From the NCBI RefSeq assembly GCF_021917145.1, contig NC_061068.1:10796975-10860974 (forward strand): a stretch of 64,000 nt of DNA, given 5' to 3'. This DNA comes from Hypomesus transpacificus (lineage: Eukaryota; Chordata; Actinopteri; Osmeriformes; Osmeridae). Shown one piece after another: positions 42,964 to 55,993 of the stretch (its first letter is position 1; every line of letters starts with the position of its first letter). The translations under genes were made by a program, and so were the position numbers. Under the pieces are notes generated by a model. It was not told the DNA's origin. It saw nothing but the letters and a program-made list of their open reading frames with translations, and made no database searches.

Positions 42964-45900
42964 CACAGCTGAAGAGATACTTAGAACTACCTGGTAGTGA
43001 AAGAACAGAAGGGAGTGCTGGGGTCAAATGGATACATTTTCTCAGGGTCAGACCCCAGAGCTGAGGAAGAAGCCCTGACAGAGCAAAGTTGGAGAAGAGA
43101 GTATGACATACCAGGGAAATACCATTAATAAAGCCACAGAGAGAGACTGGCCCAACCTAGAATATGGTAATGAGTTTTAGGAGGCAGAGACGGATGCTTA
43201 AAGAAGAACTGCTTGAAGCAGACAAGCCCCTATGTAATAATGCTTCAATGATGAATACGTTTTAATAAAAGAAAAAAATAATCAAAAATAAGTTAAATAT
43301 ACATTGGGATTATCTTGCTAAGAGTTTTCGATAAAATACGATTGCAGCCTATTGTACCTTATCTGCACCCTTTCTGCTGTAGATGAAGCATCTGATTGGT
43401 GGCCTATTATAAGAATTAATTAACCCCTTTGTCAAGCATTGATTTTTTTGCTTCAACGGAAGTGTGTGTGTAATGAAGTTGACAAAAACATAGGTAAATT
43501 AGTCATGTGTTTGAGCAGTGACTTCAAAGAGCAAAAGGTACTGCTAGTTTGGAGCATTTACAGCTACATTTATCTTTACCAACTATAGCTTGTCCCTCTG
43601 TCAACACACATTGGAATATGATCAAGAAAATATTGGACTGGGAGTTGGGTAGTGAAAATGAAATGTGGGTCATATTTCACTTTATTTTTTATTTTTTTTA
43701 ACTTGATGGACTAAGTTTCATACCTTAGGGTTTTGTACACTTTTTGCTGTCGATATGATTTTCATAAGGATCTGTGGCATTCAGTCCCCTTCACAACTTG
43801 TTTTGATGTTGTATTGGTTAGAAGTGGGTCCAGATATATGACAAAAGTCTGAGAGAATACCAAAGCATTTCTGCTCATTAGTCAACCAATAACCAAAGGT
43901 TTTCCATTTATTTTGTTAAGTTGTTTGATCTTGTTTTTTGTTTATTTTGTTAAGCGGTTTGATCTTGTTCTCCGTGATTTTTTAAATATTGTTTGATATT
44001 GTTTACCTCATTGTCTGAAGGCCACTTATCATAGCCTCTTTTGTGTGTCATACTCCCACAGATAAATTGGTAATATGACATCTGTACATTAAGTACCCCA
44101 GTTTGTAAGTATTATTTTGTCATTTTAAGGTGATGTCTTCATCTATTCTGAAGTTAGACTTCCAGTTCCACTTTATCAATGTAGTTATTTCAGTCCCAAT
44201 GAATAAATATTGCTAGTGTAGCCTTGAAAATACTCATTGTAGCCATGGTAAAGTTCAGTGACCATTTTCAATTGGAGAGATTGAAATCTGCCTGAATTCA
44301 ATTTTTCCCCAGAATTTATTAAATTAAATATACTAATCATATATGCTACACGTGTTATTTCAATCACTGAAAGAACCTCGCTATTTAATTGTTCAGGCTT
44401 AATTAAGTGCTCGACCCATGAGAGCTTAGAGGGCTACAAAGGTGAAACAACCCTAATCCCCTGCTTAGCTCTGCATGGCTGGCTCTCTGTGCTCTGTCAG
44501 TTACGTGCCTTGATACTATGGGGAACTCAAATTCAAGTCTTGGGAATATGTGCAAAAGTGCCTGTATTTGTTGGAGACATTCAGCACTCTGTTGGATTAC
44601 TAAAGCCGCTGATTGGCTTTTTGAGGGCAAAGACTGTAAACAACCAGTTCATCATCTGAGTTAAGTTTCAGGTAATTGTTGATCTTGCGTAGTTTTGTCA
44701 TTTGTCCAACTTCATTGTTCCTCATACTTTAGACAGGCCCAGTTTCCCAGACATGGATTGAACCTCTTCCTAAAATTAAAGAAAGCTTTTATGAAGATCT
44801 CCATTTAAAACATTTTTAGTCAAAGACAAGGCTTATTCCATGTGTGGGAAACTGGGCCATAGAGTGCATGTTTGAGATACAGTTTTAAGAGTTTACAAGA
44901 AAATAATTAATAGGACAGCCATTGACCCACAAAGAAATTAAGAAACAGTGGAAAATTTAAATTTTCATCTGTTTATTAAATGTTTGAAAATTCCTAATGA
45001 CTTCTGAAGTAATTCTATACTTATTTCTGTCATTTCTCATGCTCTTGAAGGTTGGTGTGACAGTGCTTACATAAAAATACAAATCTATTGTAAATCGAAC
45101 ATGTATTGTAAATAGTAATTATATAAATATAACTTAAAACATGTCTGTATCTATCCACATCAATAGTTGTTTATTAATTAGTGAGTTGTATGGTTTCATT
45201 AAAATGATATTTAAAATGTGCATGTATTTTTTGGTTTAAGATATTTAACATTGAATTTGTGATTGTGATTTACAATTAATGCTTAAGGTTGTGCCAGGGA
45301 GGCCTCGGAGAGATATCAGCAGATCCTCAAGAAACCACTGGTAATTCATTTTTATATGCACAATCCCGAAAGCAAGGCGGTAGCCTATTACTGCACCTGG
45401 TCTGACGCCCCTCCCCCATGCACTCCTAAATCCCTGACAGACCTAGACTACAATACTACCTTGTTGATTTAGACAGCAGACAAGATCCACATGCAGCCGG
45501 CTCGCACCTCATAATATCAACCAAATAAACAATTTCACGTTGACTGACGTGAAATACTACATCTGTATTTCGACTGCAGGTGTCCGTCGATCATCACCTC
45601 AGCTGGGACGCACCTCAACGGAAAAGTAAGTAGAAGATAGCTTCAAAAGTAGTACGTCATATTGGCAACAGTAGTCACTAATCCTGGTCCGGTGTAGGCA
45701 ATTATGTTCTTAAACGGTCTCAGTCAGCGTGGAATAAATATTGCCTTTCTTGAAAATATTGACATACAGCTTTAAGTTAATGAACTCTCTAAATAATCAC
45801 GTATGCTCGAAACTGTTGGTGCCGTCGTTTTTCTGCCAAACTCGACCAGTTTCCAAACAAGTGCACTCTCATGAGCAGAGATTACATGCAGATGCAGGGC

Positions 45901-46392
45901 GATACTTAAAATAGTTTTGCTCATTTAATATTCGTCTGTTTAAGTAAATGGAATTTAGTTTGTTTTGTCTTACATGTAGGCTACACCATAATGGAATCAA
46001 CAGATAATTTAATAGCTTCATTTTAAGTCGTAAAACATGTTACTACCGTTTTCAGACTTTTATTTTGTAAATCAATCTTAACTACACATAATTACGTTGT
46101 TTCAGTAAGTAACGGAACATCAAATTTGCTGATATAAGTGAGAGATATACTTCTATGGAAATGTTTGAACCAAAAAACTGGTACTTCAAGAATGTGAAGT
46201 GGAATGTACAACAACGGACTGTTTTAAATCATGGCAGGGAGGATAACAACAAATGTAGTCAAACCTGTTTAAGCTGACGTCACCCCTGTAGAGCTGGGTC
46301 GTGTATTTACTTTCCAAACCTGAATCTATTCTCCCCTATCTCTGTTCATCCCTCTTCCTAACTGTCCCTCTCTGCCTTTTTCTCTGCCCAGG
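42964..46392. other. rnf41 3' UTR and rnf41-dgka intergenic region
   Basis: The rnf41 3' UTR probably covers about 300 bp, with AATAAA candidates at about 43130 and 43264. The rest is AT-rich without coding exons. A GC-richer patch at 45570-45625 ends in AAAA|GTAAGT and could be a non-coding first exon of dgka, whose first coding exon is preceded by a splice acceptor at 46391. An open frame on the minus strand at 44403-44630 has no supporting context. Confidence 0.45.
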
Positions 46393-49300
46393 ATGAGTGA
46401 GTGGGACATGGCATCATCTACAAACACAGAGGGGAGGGACCTAAGTCCTGTGGATTTCATTCAACTGCAACAGTACATGGAATGTGAGTACCACCCTTCC
46501 ACATCACTCCATATTCCATCCAGACAAAGCCTTGTGAATACTTGCAAGTCAATCAGTAAATCCATTGTTCGCCTTTGCCCTGTTTAGATAGCAGCACAAG
46601 AGTGAAAGATGTAATGAAGGAGTTTCATGCTGGTGGGCGATTAGTTCAACACAGATTTGGAGAGGTAAACTGAATATAGGATTTTACCCAATCTATACAA
46701 TTATTCTATTAAATTTAAATACAAAACAGTGCACCTTTGTGTGGTGGACAAAGTAAAATAGTTACTATGAAGCACATGAAAAACAATGCAACTCCAATAC
46801 AATTATGTCCCACTCTCAACTTTCTGTTCAATGTCGCTTCTTTCACTTTATTCCTTCTTCCAGCGTATCAATGCAGTGGGCTTCAGTCTGTTCCTTAAGA
46901 CCTACCTGGAGGTGGAAGACTTCCCTGCTGACTTCAGCCAACGTTTGTTTCACTACTTCCAGAATGCTGAACGGGATAGCACTATGAATAGTCCTCCACC
47001 CAAGGGTGGTAAGTTCCACCATCCAATAACTTATCTATCAACAACCTATTATTCATGTACTCCAGGATGAACAACAGAGCATGCTATGTCTTATTTATGC
47101 TCTTATGTACTGAATGTCAATCAGAAATTTTTCTCATTTCAATAAGTAGTGTCTCCATATGGCCACATTTACATGAATCAGTAGTTTAGTTTGGGTGAGT
47201 AACCTGTATGTTGTTGTGTTTGTAAGGTGGGGTCTTTCTCAGGGATGTGTCTTGCTACTTTTCTGTGCTGGAGGAGGGGCAGCCACAGGACAAACTGGAA
47301 TGTAAGACCACCTTTTAGATTCAGCTGCATGACAGTTTAAGTTAGTTCTGTGGTGACCATGCTTCAACAGGGAGTGTGGTTGTGTAACTAATTTTGTCAT
47401 ATGTCATTTATTACCAGTTACTTTTAAACTTTATGACAAAGACGGCAATGGCCTACTGGATAGTTCTGTGAGTAATCCCTGAACTACAGGACCTTCATTC
47501 TACCCTGAAAAAGGACAACAGGGACACCATGCTGATCTGTGTGTCTCTTTCCTGATTAGGAGGTGGATCGGATCATCACCCAGATGATGCGCGCAGCAGA
47601 CTACCTAGGTTGGGATGTGACTGAACTCAGACCAGTAAGACAACCAACTGTCTCCATCCTAGTTCCTTAGATGAATGACAGAATGTACTGATTATTTTGC
47701 TACAATTGACTTATTAGTGTTTCTTGAGCTACCTATTATTTCGTACAGTAAATCCTTTCTGTGTGAGACATTAGTTGAAAAATGCCAATGTGTAGAGATA
47801 GTTGATGGTGTGGTGCACAACATTAAGTAGTGCTACTATATCTAGATGATTGTGAGGGAATGGTTTTTGTAACTGTGTAATTGGTCAGGTGTTGAAGGAC
47901 ATGATGACAGCTATTGATGCGGATGGCAGTGGGACAGTGACCCTGAAGGAATGGGTGAAAGGAGGCATGAACAACATTCCCCTGCTTGTGCTGCTTGGAC
48001 TGAAGGTACATTTAGACAAGCAGATCTGTGGCCTTAAAGAACAATTCAGTTTGTGCTTTATGCAGTTCCCTGTCCCGTTAGTTGTGGCTAGTTTATTCTA
48101 AATGAGGCCTTCACCTGTGTCACCTTTTAACAGTCTAAAAAACCTTTTCAAACAAGGCAGTGAATCATTCTTTTATTTTATATTACCTGTCTGTATTGTA
48201 GGCTTTCTTCATGTTGATGCACTGCAAGCATTGTTTGACACAAACCAACTGTACCCCCCCCCCCCCTTCCCTCTCTGTTAGAAAACAGAGAGGGATGGTC
48301 AGCATATCTGGAGAATGAAGCATTTCAACAAACCAACCTACTGCTATGTGTGTCAGAACATGCTGCTGGGTCTGGGGAAGCAGGGGCTCTGCTGCACCTG
48401 TAAGAGCACAAAACAAACAGCAGGGGGCAACATTCAAATATCTCATTTAGCTGAACATTGACAGCACAGTTTTCCACCACCAGTGGAGTGCCTGATCTCA
48501 AGTCTAATATCATCTCTATTACAGAAAAAACCCCAGAGGCTATTAATACATGACAACATTACTTTCCAATGTGAAATGTATAATCTCTTGCATGATGTAT
48601 TTTCCTTTCAGTTTGCAAGTACACCGTCCATGGTCGCTGTGCAAACAAAAACCCTGATCCATGTGTCCATACCTTCGTCAAAACCCTCAAATTAATTGGG
48701 GTAACTATGTTCTTACTGGATTTGTAGCTAATTCACAGGGTTTTGACTGTTACAGACTCTGTACCTTTTATTTATTTCTCTGTCATTTTAAACCTCTCAA
48801 TTTGTCACACCCCTTGTGTTTTTCCATGTTCGGTTGTCATGCACCGCAGGTGCCAGCTCATGATTGGATCAGTTCAGACTGTGACTCCAGTAAGTGTCAG
48901 CTCTGCCACAAGAAGATCAAGACCCTGGCTGGGAAACAGTGTGTGTGGTGCCACCAGATGGTGAGGAGGAGGGCAGATGAGTTTCCTGTGTGTGGAGAGA
49001 AAGACTGAGATACTTAATGAGAGATTGACACACAGACAGATAAAGACAAAATGACTCCTAAAATGTTCACTAAGTGAGGAAAGAGTAATACAACATAACT
49101 GTCATTTTTTACATAAGAGATAAATAACTACTTGATGTAGTGTTTCTCTTTTTTCAGTGCCATGAGGACTGTGTACCATTGGGGTCATCAGCATGCGACT
49201 GTGGATCACTGAGAGATCACATACTGCCACCATGGGCTATATATTCAGCTTCAAAGGTACAAATCAGCTGTAGGAAATATTCATTAAGACTGTGCCTTAT

Positions 49301-52300
49301 AGGTGTAGGTGTGTTTCAATCATGTGCGTGTGTGTCCCAGGAGGTTGGTGGTCCCAGTTGCCCTGACGACACTAACCTGCGAGACATCACTCCAGATGGA
49401 CACCTTCTGCAGGTGTGCTGCTTTCTATCAACCCCTGGTGCACCGTCCAATACCCAACTTCACATACCTTCACATTACAACTCACACAACCACCTAACAC
49501 AGTGTGTTAGATGTGTTAGTAACACACCCAATCAATGCATGTTTGATTTAGCATTTATGGTCTTCTCCAGTCATATTTGTCTGATATAGCTTGCTAAGTA
49601 GTTAGCTAAATCGTTTGTGTATTTGGATGCGATAACAAAAACTTGTACAAATCATAGCAGCACCCTTAGATAACTTTGTTATTACAGCAATTGATACTGC
49701 ATCAAAAACCACCCAATGCCAGGCATTATGCAGATACATTTTTCTTAATTTTTAATAAGAATGGTAAGGCAATATTTCTTCACCCATAGGGACAGGTCTT
49801 GAATATAGCCAATACAGCGCTGTGGTTTTGGTAATAATTTTTAGCTAAGATTTTATACAACAAGCCTACAGTAAAAACAATCATGGAAATGAAATGACGA
49901 TGCACAGATGCAGAATCAACATGTATTCCAGGACACAGCTATGCCAGCTTTTTCTGCACTGAGTGATGGCTGTGGTCATTAGAATGTATTTCCTTTGAGG
50001 CTTTGCACAAACCAGAACTCACCATATTATGTTTTTTTGTGTTTTAAAAAAGGTTCAGCTTTTATTGACCATATCTTCTTTTAGATTGTCCCTGTTCCAG
50101 ACATCCATCCGCTTCTTGTGTTTGTGAACCCAAAGAGTGGAGGAAATCAGGGGAAGAGGTAAGAATATCGATGGCATATTGTTTTTTTTTTGGGGGCACT
50201 TTAATGCCATTGTTAAAATGCTTTTGTGTGTTCCAGAGTATTGAGGAAGTTCCAGTACCTTTTGAATCCTCGACAAGTTTATAACCTATCTAATGGAGGA
50301 CCTTCACCAGGGTAAATTATATTTGAACTGATTAACAAAACCTATTAAGACAAACATTTATTCTATATTTTCCTGACTTTGTCTACATTGGTAATGGGTT
50401 AACAACCTCTCCAAAGTTTAGCTCCCAAACCCTCTTGTTGCTTCCTTAATTTGCTTCACTTCAGTTCATTTACCATAAGGATGTGCAATGTTCCCCATTA
50501 CCTTATTGGACAGCTCCTGTTCTATTTTTCTTCATCTGCTAGATTTCAACCAGAGTGTGATCCATCACATTAAAATTGTATTTAAATATGACGATGCCCT
50601 GTGTGTGTTTGGCATTCCAGACTCCATTTCTTTCGAAACCTTCATGACTACAGAATCTTGGTCTGTGGAGGAGATGGCACGGTTGGTTGGATTCTAGATG
50701 CCATTGGTAACTTTGCTACTGTCAAAGATACTGTATTCACGCTTACCCAAACAGTCTATGCACAGTATTTGAAAGGTTCATCAATGTTTTCTTTTGGTGT
50801 GTGCACATGCTCACTTGTGCATGTTTTCAGACAAAGCAGATCTGCCAGTACGTCCTCCAGTGTCTGTCCTTCCTCTGGGTACAGGGAACGATCTGGCCCG
50901 CTGTCTTCACTGGGGAGGAGGTGAAGACAACATTGTTGTTACCCAAACTATAATCAGTGACATGAGGAGAAAAGTATACTAGTATCTTGATGTGTGTTTA
51001 ATAATTTGTTTTGTCATCTCTGTTTTGTTTGTCCTCTATGGGCCAGGATACGACGGCTCTGACCTCAGTGAGATCCTGAAAGAGATCGAAGGGAGCTTGT
51101 TGGTGCACATGGACCGCTGGAGTGTGCAGGTGATACCAGACAACCCCCAGGATGTAGGAGATCTTGTGCCCTTTGAGATCATCAACAATTACTTCTCCAT
51201 TGGAGTGGTGAGGCATGACGTCTGTGAAAGAAGTTTTGGGCCTATATGTACAATGAATGTGTTTATCATACCTTCCTCATTAAATTGGGATTTTGCTAAA
51301 AGGACCAGACTAATAATACATTAATACAAGAGGACTTAACTGAACATGGTTGTAGTAAATTAAAAGACATATTTGACAGTAACTGTGTGCTGTGGGATGA
51401 ATGACTGCTCATGTGTTAAAGCCCAATAATTAATCCTCAGGATGCCTCCATTGCACATCGCTTCCATTCAATGAGGGAAAAGCACCCCCAGAAGTTTAAG
51501 AGCAGGTGAGGCCAAATAATAAACAGGAAATCACTGGCCAGAATTAGTGGTCTCAGATTATGCATATGTTTCATATCTTGCTGTTTAACTTAATGAGTGT
51601 ATGTTGTATAGTAACACTTAATGAGAGTGTATTTAATGAGCGATCGGAATGTCTTTTGTTTCACATGTTTCTGGTAGGGTAAAGAATAAATTGAGGTATT
51701 TTGAGTTTGCCACGTCGGAAACCATCTCTGCATCTTGCAAGAAGCTTAAGGATTGTCTGACTATTGAGGTAAAAATGACTGTCCTGCATCTCAAATATTA
51801 GGTTCTGTGGTTGAATAGCTGGATATATTCTGTTTGTAAAAAAAGAAAAATAATTAAATTGTACTTCTGTACTTCTTTCTCTCCGTCGGCCTCCCAGTGT
51901 TCTGGGATACTCCTGGACCTGAGCAGTCTGTCTTTAGAGGGCATAGCTGTGGTCAACATACCCAGCATGCATGGTGGCTCAAATCTGTGGGGTGAGCCCA
52001 AAAAGGCAGACAGGCAGAATGTATCTGAGGAGAAGCTTTATGAGGTTATCACTGACCCTGAGGCTTTGAAAATTAGTTCACAGGGTGAGACTAGCTTGTT
52101 TGCTTTTCCATATATTTTTTGGGGGGGAACATATGTTTTACTAGACATAATAATAAAGGTCAACTTCCTGATTGTTATTTTCGATACTAGACTTTAGTGA
52201 CAGGCGTTTGGAGGTTGTGGGGTTGGAGGGGGCAATGGAGATGGGCCAAATCTACACAGGGCTGAAGAGTGCTGGGCGCAGACTGGCCCAAGCCTCCCAG

Positions 52301-52791
52301 ATAACTATAAAGTAAGCACTGTAACACACACACAAACACACACTTGTCATGTAAAATTCCAAGCATGGCCAATGCACCATCAAATGTTTCTCTCCTATTC
52401 TTTCTATAAATAGGACACATAAAGCTTTGCCCATGCAGATTGATGGTGAACCCTGGATGCAGCCCCCATGCACTGTGAGTGCTATAAATCATGCACGCCT
52501 GCACACACACAAAACATTAAACCTAAATGGAGTTCCAACACCATACCAGTTTCCACATTTACATTTTAATTCTAAATAGGGTGAAAGTCAATCATGGCTT
52601 CAATAACTCCGTCAACATAATAATCTTGTAATCCGATCTATTGGTTGTCATTCACGATTTTGATTTTGTTTGCCAGTGAATGATTTGGATCTCTGCCCTA
52701 CTTTCCTCAGATACACATCTCTCACAAGAACCAAGCAAACATGCTGATGGCTGCCCCTGCTAAGTCATCAAGCTTCTTCCACCTTAAGTAG
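46393..52791 (+). CDS. dgka: Diacylglycerol kinase alpha
   Basis: Twenty-three coding exons: 46393-46483, 46588-46664, 46864-47008, 47227-47301, 47418-47467, 47560-47634, 47889-48005, 48282-48399, 48612-48700, 48850-48960, 49158-49256, 49341-49412, 50085-50158, 50237-50311, 50621-50706, 50831-50920, 51047-51207, 51441-51505, 51678-51768, 51898-52084, 52191-52311, 52414-52474, 52711-52791. Phases close, giving 736 aa (human 735). Order: recoverin-like N-terminus; two EF hands with intact loops ([12 protein letters not shown] and [12 protein letters not shown], about residues 131-200); two C1 fingers (about 216-265 and 281-330); and the catalytic and accessory kinase domains from about 374. The ATP-binding motif GGDGTVGW has its GGDG at residues 439-442, followed by [11 protein letters not shown] and [12 protein letters not shown]. 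Role: Ca2+-stimulated phosphorylation of diacylglycerol to phosphatidic acid, damping DAG signalling at membranes. The combination of recoverin homology, EF hands and two C1 domains is type I. Alpha is chosen over beta and gamma by length and overall match. Confidence 0.97.
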
Positions 52792-53545
52792 ACCGAGGTG
52801 TCAGGAACAATGTTTATACCAGGCATAGTAGCATCTACTCAACCTGGTCAAGGTCTACAGTGCACATGGAGGAAGAGAAACTTACGACTTATAGATGTTG
52901 ACCAATTAATTGGAGGGTTTGGGTTACAAGCACAATTAAAACAAATTGTGAGATCCCAAAGGAGTTCAAGGGGAGCTTGATAAATAGCGAGTACTAATGA
53001 ATTAGGTCCAACTCTTAAAGTTAGTGATGGTATTCAGGGTACTAATGTGTGCTACTGTTTATTAAATAATTCCATTGTATTTTATAATGTTTCTAACTCA
53101 TATTTTCATCCCTTTGTTGTTTTGTTTTCTTTCAATCTTGGAAAGCTATTTTTGAGTTGACCAATTATAGGCATTTTCTTTTGTACTGTATCAGTTATGA
53201 TTAACATTGTGAGACAGTCATCTTTGTGTGATTTTAGAATGCTATATATGTATAGTAACTATAGTACATACTTTTACTGTTGTGAATCTATAAGTTCATA
53301 TGACTTCTTCAGCATGTTTTATTCCACAGTTCTTAAGACAGCCGGCAGCAATGTGTGACCTTCAGAGGCTCACTTAACAACTTGTCACTAAACCACTCCT
53401 TCGTTTAGGCACCCAGCTGTCTTTCTGCTCACAATATCAAAACAATATATGACTGTTAGATATAGATATATAATATCAAGATGTTGACTGATATGATTTT
53501 ATGATCTCATTTGATGGTTAATAAACCATGTACAGAAGTGTACAT
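52792..53545 (+). other. dgka 3' UTR
   Basis: AT-rich sequence following the dgka stop, without coding potential. AATAAA at 53520-53525 is a good candidate poly(A) signal and would give a 3' UTR of about 0.75 kb. Confidence 0.5.
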
Positions 53546-53804
53546 CTTTTGGGTAAGTGTTGTTTGCTGTTAAGTGAGTATTGTTTTTATGTGTACAGTA
53601 ACTATATCCCTTACAGCAGATAATGATAGTACCTTATTCTCAATGACAGCTCTAGGAAGGTAAATAGGTTTATGTGACTGAATGTGGTTTTGTAAAGGGT
53701 GACAGGGTGACAGTGACCAAACTATCCAACTCGTGTTGTGTCCTCTTTAGAATGTTTGTTCATGTTTGGTTCGTGGGTCTCCTTAAAGCATGGAGCTCAG
53801 TCAT

Positions 53805-53845
53805 ATTTAGTCATTTAGCAGACGCTCTTATCCAGAGCGTCTGGG
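53805..53845 (-). mobile_element. SINE tail fragment
   Basis: Contains the tail of the SINE seen at 378 and 19622 (TAGTCATTTAGCAGACGCTC on the plus strand) but breaks off after about 35 bp. The fragment includes a perfect inverted repeat, AGACGCTC / GAGCGTCT, separated by 7 bp. Confidence 0.7.
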
Positions 53846-54568
53846 TTAGCCCTATGTCAGCCCTATGTCCTATGTCACAGATCTTGTTATCGACCAGGGA
53901 GAAGCTCTGGCTCTTTGACCACAACTCTCTATGATGTGTACATCATGAAGCAATAACATTTTAATTGGGATTGTGTGATAATTCTTAGGTACACCTGCAG
54001 TCCAAATAGGCCAGACAGTAATGGAATGAGTAATACTGTAGTAATACTGCCGAAGACTTCAACTTGCAAAAACACCCTCTTTGATGCGTATGTATTACCA
54101 TCGACCCTAAAATCTCCTTGTTTGTCCCCTTAGTATGCTTTCCTGTGGTGGTGCATGTGGTAGACATTTTTTTTTTAAAGCTGATGGTACTGTGCCTCAC
54201 TTTGTGGAAACATGTGGTTAGTATTTAGCAACTGCACCTACATTCTGCCTTTTCTTCTTATTCTGCCATTTCTTTCGCAGTTTCTCCAAAATAATTCCAC
54301 TCATCCAACCCCAACCCATGTCTCTTTCCAACCCCCTCACAATGTCTGACTAGTTGGACTAGAGGTGGGGAATTGCCTTTGTAACTCAAGCTTGCCATCT
54401 CACATACCCACTCACTGCCACAGACATACAAATATGGGCTCTTGGTGCCTCTACCCAGACATACAGGTCAGCATCAGCTATGCCAGCTGAAATCTGCTAC
54501 TGGCTACATTTGATCACATGGAACAAATGTTCAACAGCTACTGGGCAGACTAGACGGGTATGATCAAG

Positions 54569-54812
54569 ACCATGGGCATATCTAGCGCTATTGGAGCCCC
54601 CCCAAAAGTTTCATTAGCCCCCCATAATGCGGTGTCTTTTTTTTTTCTCTTCCTAAAACCCACTAGAGGACACTATTTAAAAATAAATTTTTTAACATTT
54701 ATTCTGGGGGAACATGCTCCCAGACCCCCTAGTTTTGCTGGGTCACAGGAAAAATAATAGGTTTTTATCTGGGGGCTTAGCCCCCCCAAAAGGGGTAACC
54801 TAGATTCGCCCC
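54569..54812. mobile_element. Putative MITE with 8-bp target-site duplication
   Basis: The element is flanked by the direct repeat TGATCAAG (54561-54568 and 54813-54820). Its ends form imperfect inverted repeats: GGGCATATCTAGC near the left end and, on the opposite strand, GGGGCGAATCTAGG from the right end. The interior is short (about 244 bp), has no ORF, and contains C/G runs (GCCCCCC, CCCCCCAAAA). An 8-bp duplication is typical of hAT-superfamily transposons, so a non-autonomous hAT-like MITE is the simplest reading. Confidence 0.55.
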
Positions 54813-54820
54813 TGATCAAG

Positions 54821-55599
54821 CCTAACCTTAATAAGCTTCAGCTTGCCCAGAGTAGGGCAGCCAGAGTAGTACTACATATGAACATATAGCCTATAACGCA
54901 AATGCACTAATGTGAGAGGTGAGAAGTACTACAGACTTACAGTTATCCTGGTGAAGTACAAATTAAATTAAAATGTACTGACTTGGACTTATTTATCAAG
55001 GTCAAGGTAAAACATTTAATGGCCATTATAGTTTCTATAGAGTGTTTTAGTCAGTATTGTTTTGTAATTCTACTAACTTGATTAGTGCTTTGAATGTGTA
55101 TCGTAGTGTGTACATTGTTTTTGTAACTTCTGTCTTTCAGTTCTAATGTAATATGTATTTTGTTGACTAAGTCAAGAAGGTCTAGCTTGTTTATCTGCTG
55201 ATCATCAAGCATTAAAACCCAATATTAACGTGCATGCATTGAAACAATCTTGTTGTAAAAATATTCACTAGGTAGCGTCATTTTAAATGACAGATTATGG
55301 TTACATCTTAATTATTATTGCATGTGATTGTATATATAGGGCCAACGGATATTAATGTCTCCGTTTACATGTAAAGTCTATTCTGAAGTTTTTTTTTTTA
55401 CTTTTAGAAGACTAAAATGATTAAGTAGGTTACGCAAAATGTAAAATGCGATGTGTGCTATGAGAAGTGAGAAAAGCAAGACAATGGAGAGAGGGGTGGT
55501 TATTCTGTTTTAACGAACCGACATCACACTCAACAATACACTTTTCTTCCGTAATCTATTTTTAGACATTCAATGTCTCTTTCTCTTGGATGTCCCCAG
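54821..55599. other. Intergenic, nothing recognised
   Basis: AT-rich DNA between the MITE-like element and the distal nr4a1 promoter candidate. No exon or named repeat is seen. Confidence 0.45.
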
Positions 55600-55993
55600 C
55601 ATCGACGAATGTGACCTACGGCTACGTCACATGCAGGGATTCCACATACGTCAATGGGTAACCTTGATTTACGTCATCGGAGAGAGTGGCAGCCGTTGTT
55701 CTGCGCGAGACAAGCATCTCTCATTCTATCGAATGCTAAAGAGTAAATGGAACAAGGGGGAAGTAAATACGCGAGGGAAATGAGCATCATATTGCAAAGC
55801 AATAAAGGAGACCTGTCTTTCATTTAGAAAGCCGTCTGTTGAACATTTCTGTTATCTCTGCCAATTACTTAGAAATAAAGATTTAAATAAGTGGAAACGA
55901 CCAGATACATCCGTCGACTAATGTAGACATTTGGGGAAGTTCGAAGCAAAGTATGATCAACGCTGCACATTGAGGTTGAAGTAGCGCAAAAAG
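55600..55993 (+). promoter_or_regulatory. nr4a1: Candidate distal nr4a1 promoter and alternative first exon
   Basis: Three CRE-like TACGTCA words occur at 55623, 55647 and 55670, spaced 24 and 23 bp (roughly two helical turns). The GC content is higher than in the surroundings. About 320 bp downstream a consensus donor, AAAAAG|GTATGT, ends at 55993 and could close a non-coding first exon spliced to the nr4a1 acceptor at 60416. Mammalian NR4A1 is a known CREB target with several alternative promoters. The motifs are seen; promoter function and linkage to nr4a1 are inferred. Confidence 0.5.

Noticed and set aside
44403-44630. 75-codon minus-strand open frame in the rnf41-dgka intergenic region
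   Set aside because: No exon signals and no similarity recognised.
55586-55783. 65-codon open frame over the distal CRE cluster
   Set aside because: Overlaps promoter motifs; at most an upstream ORF in a putative 5' UTR.
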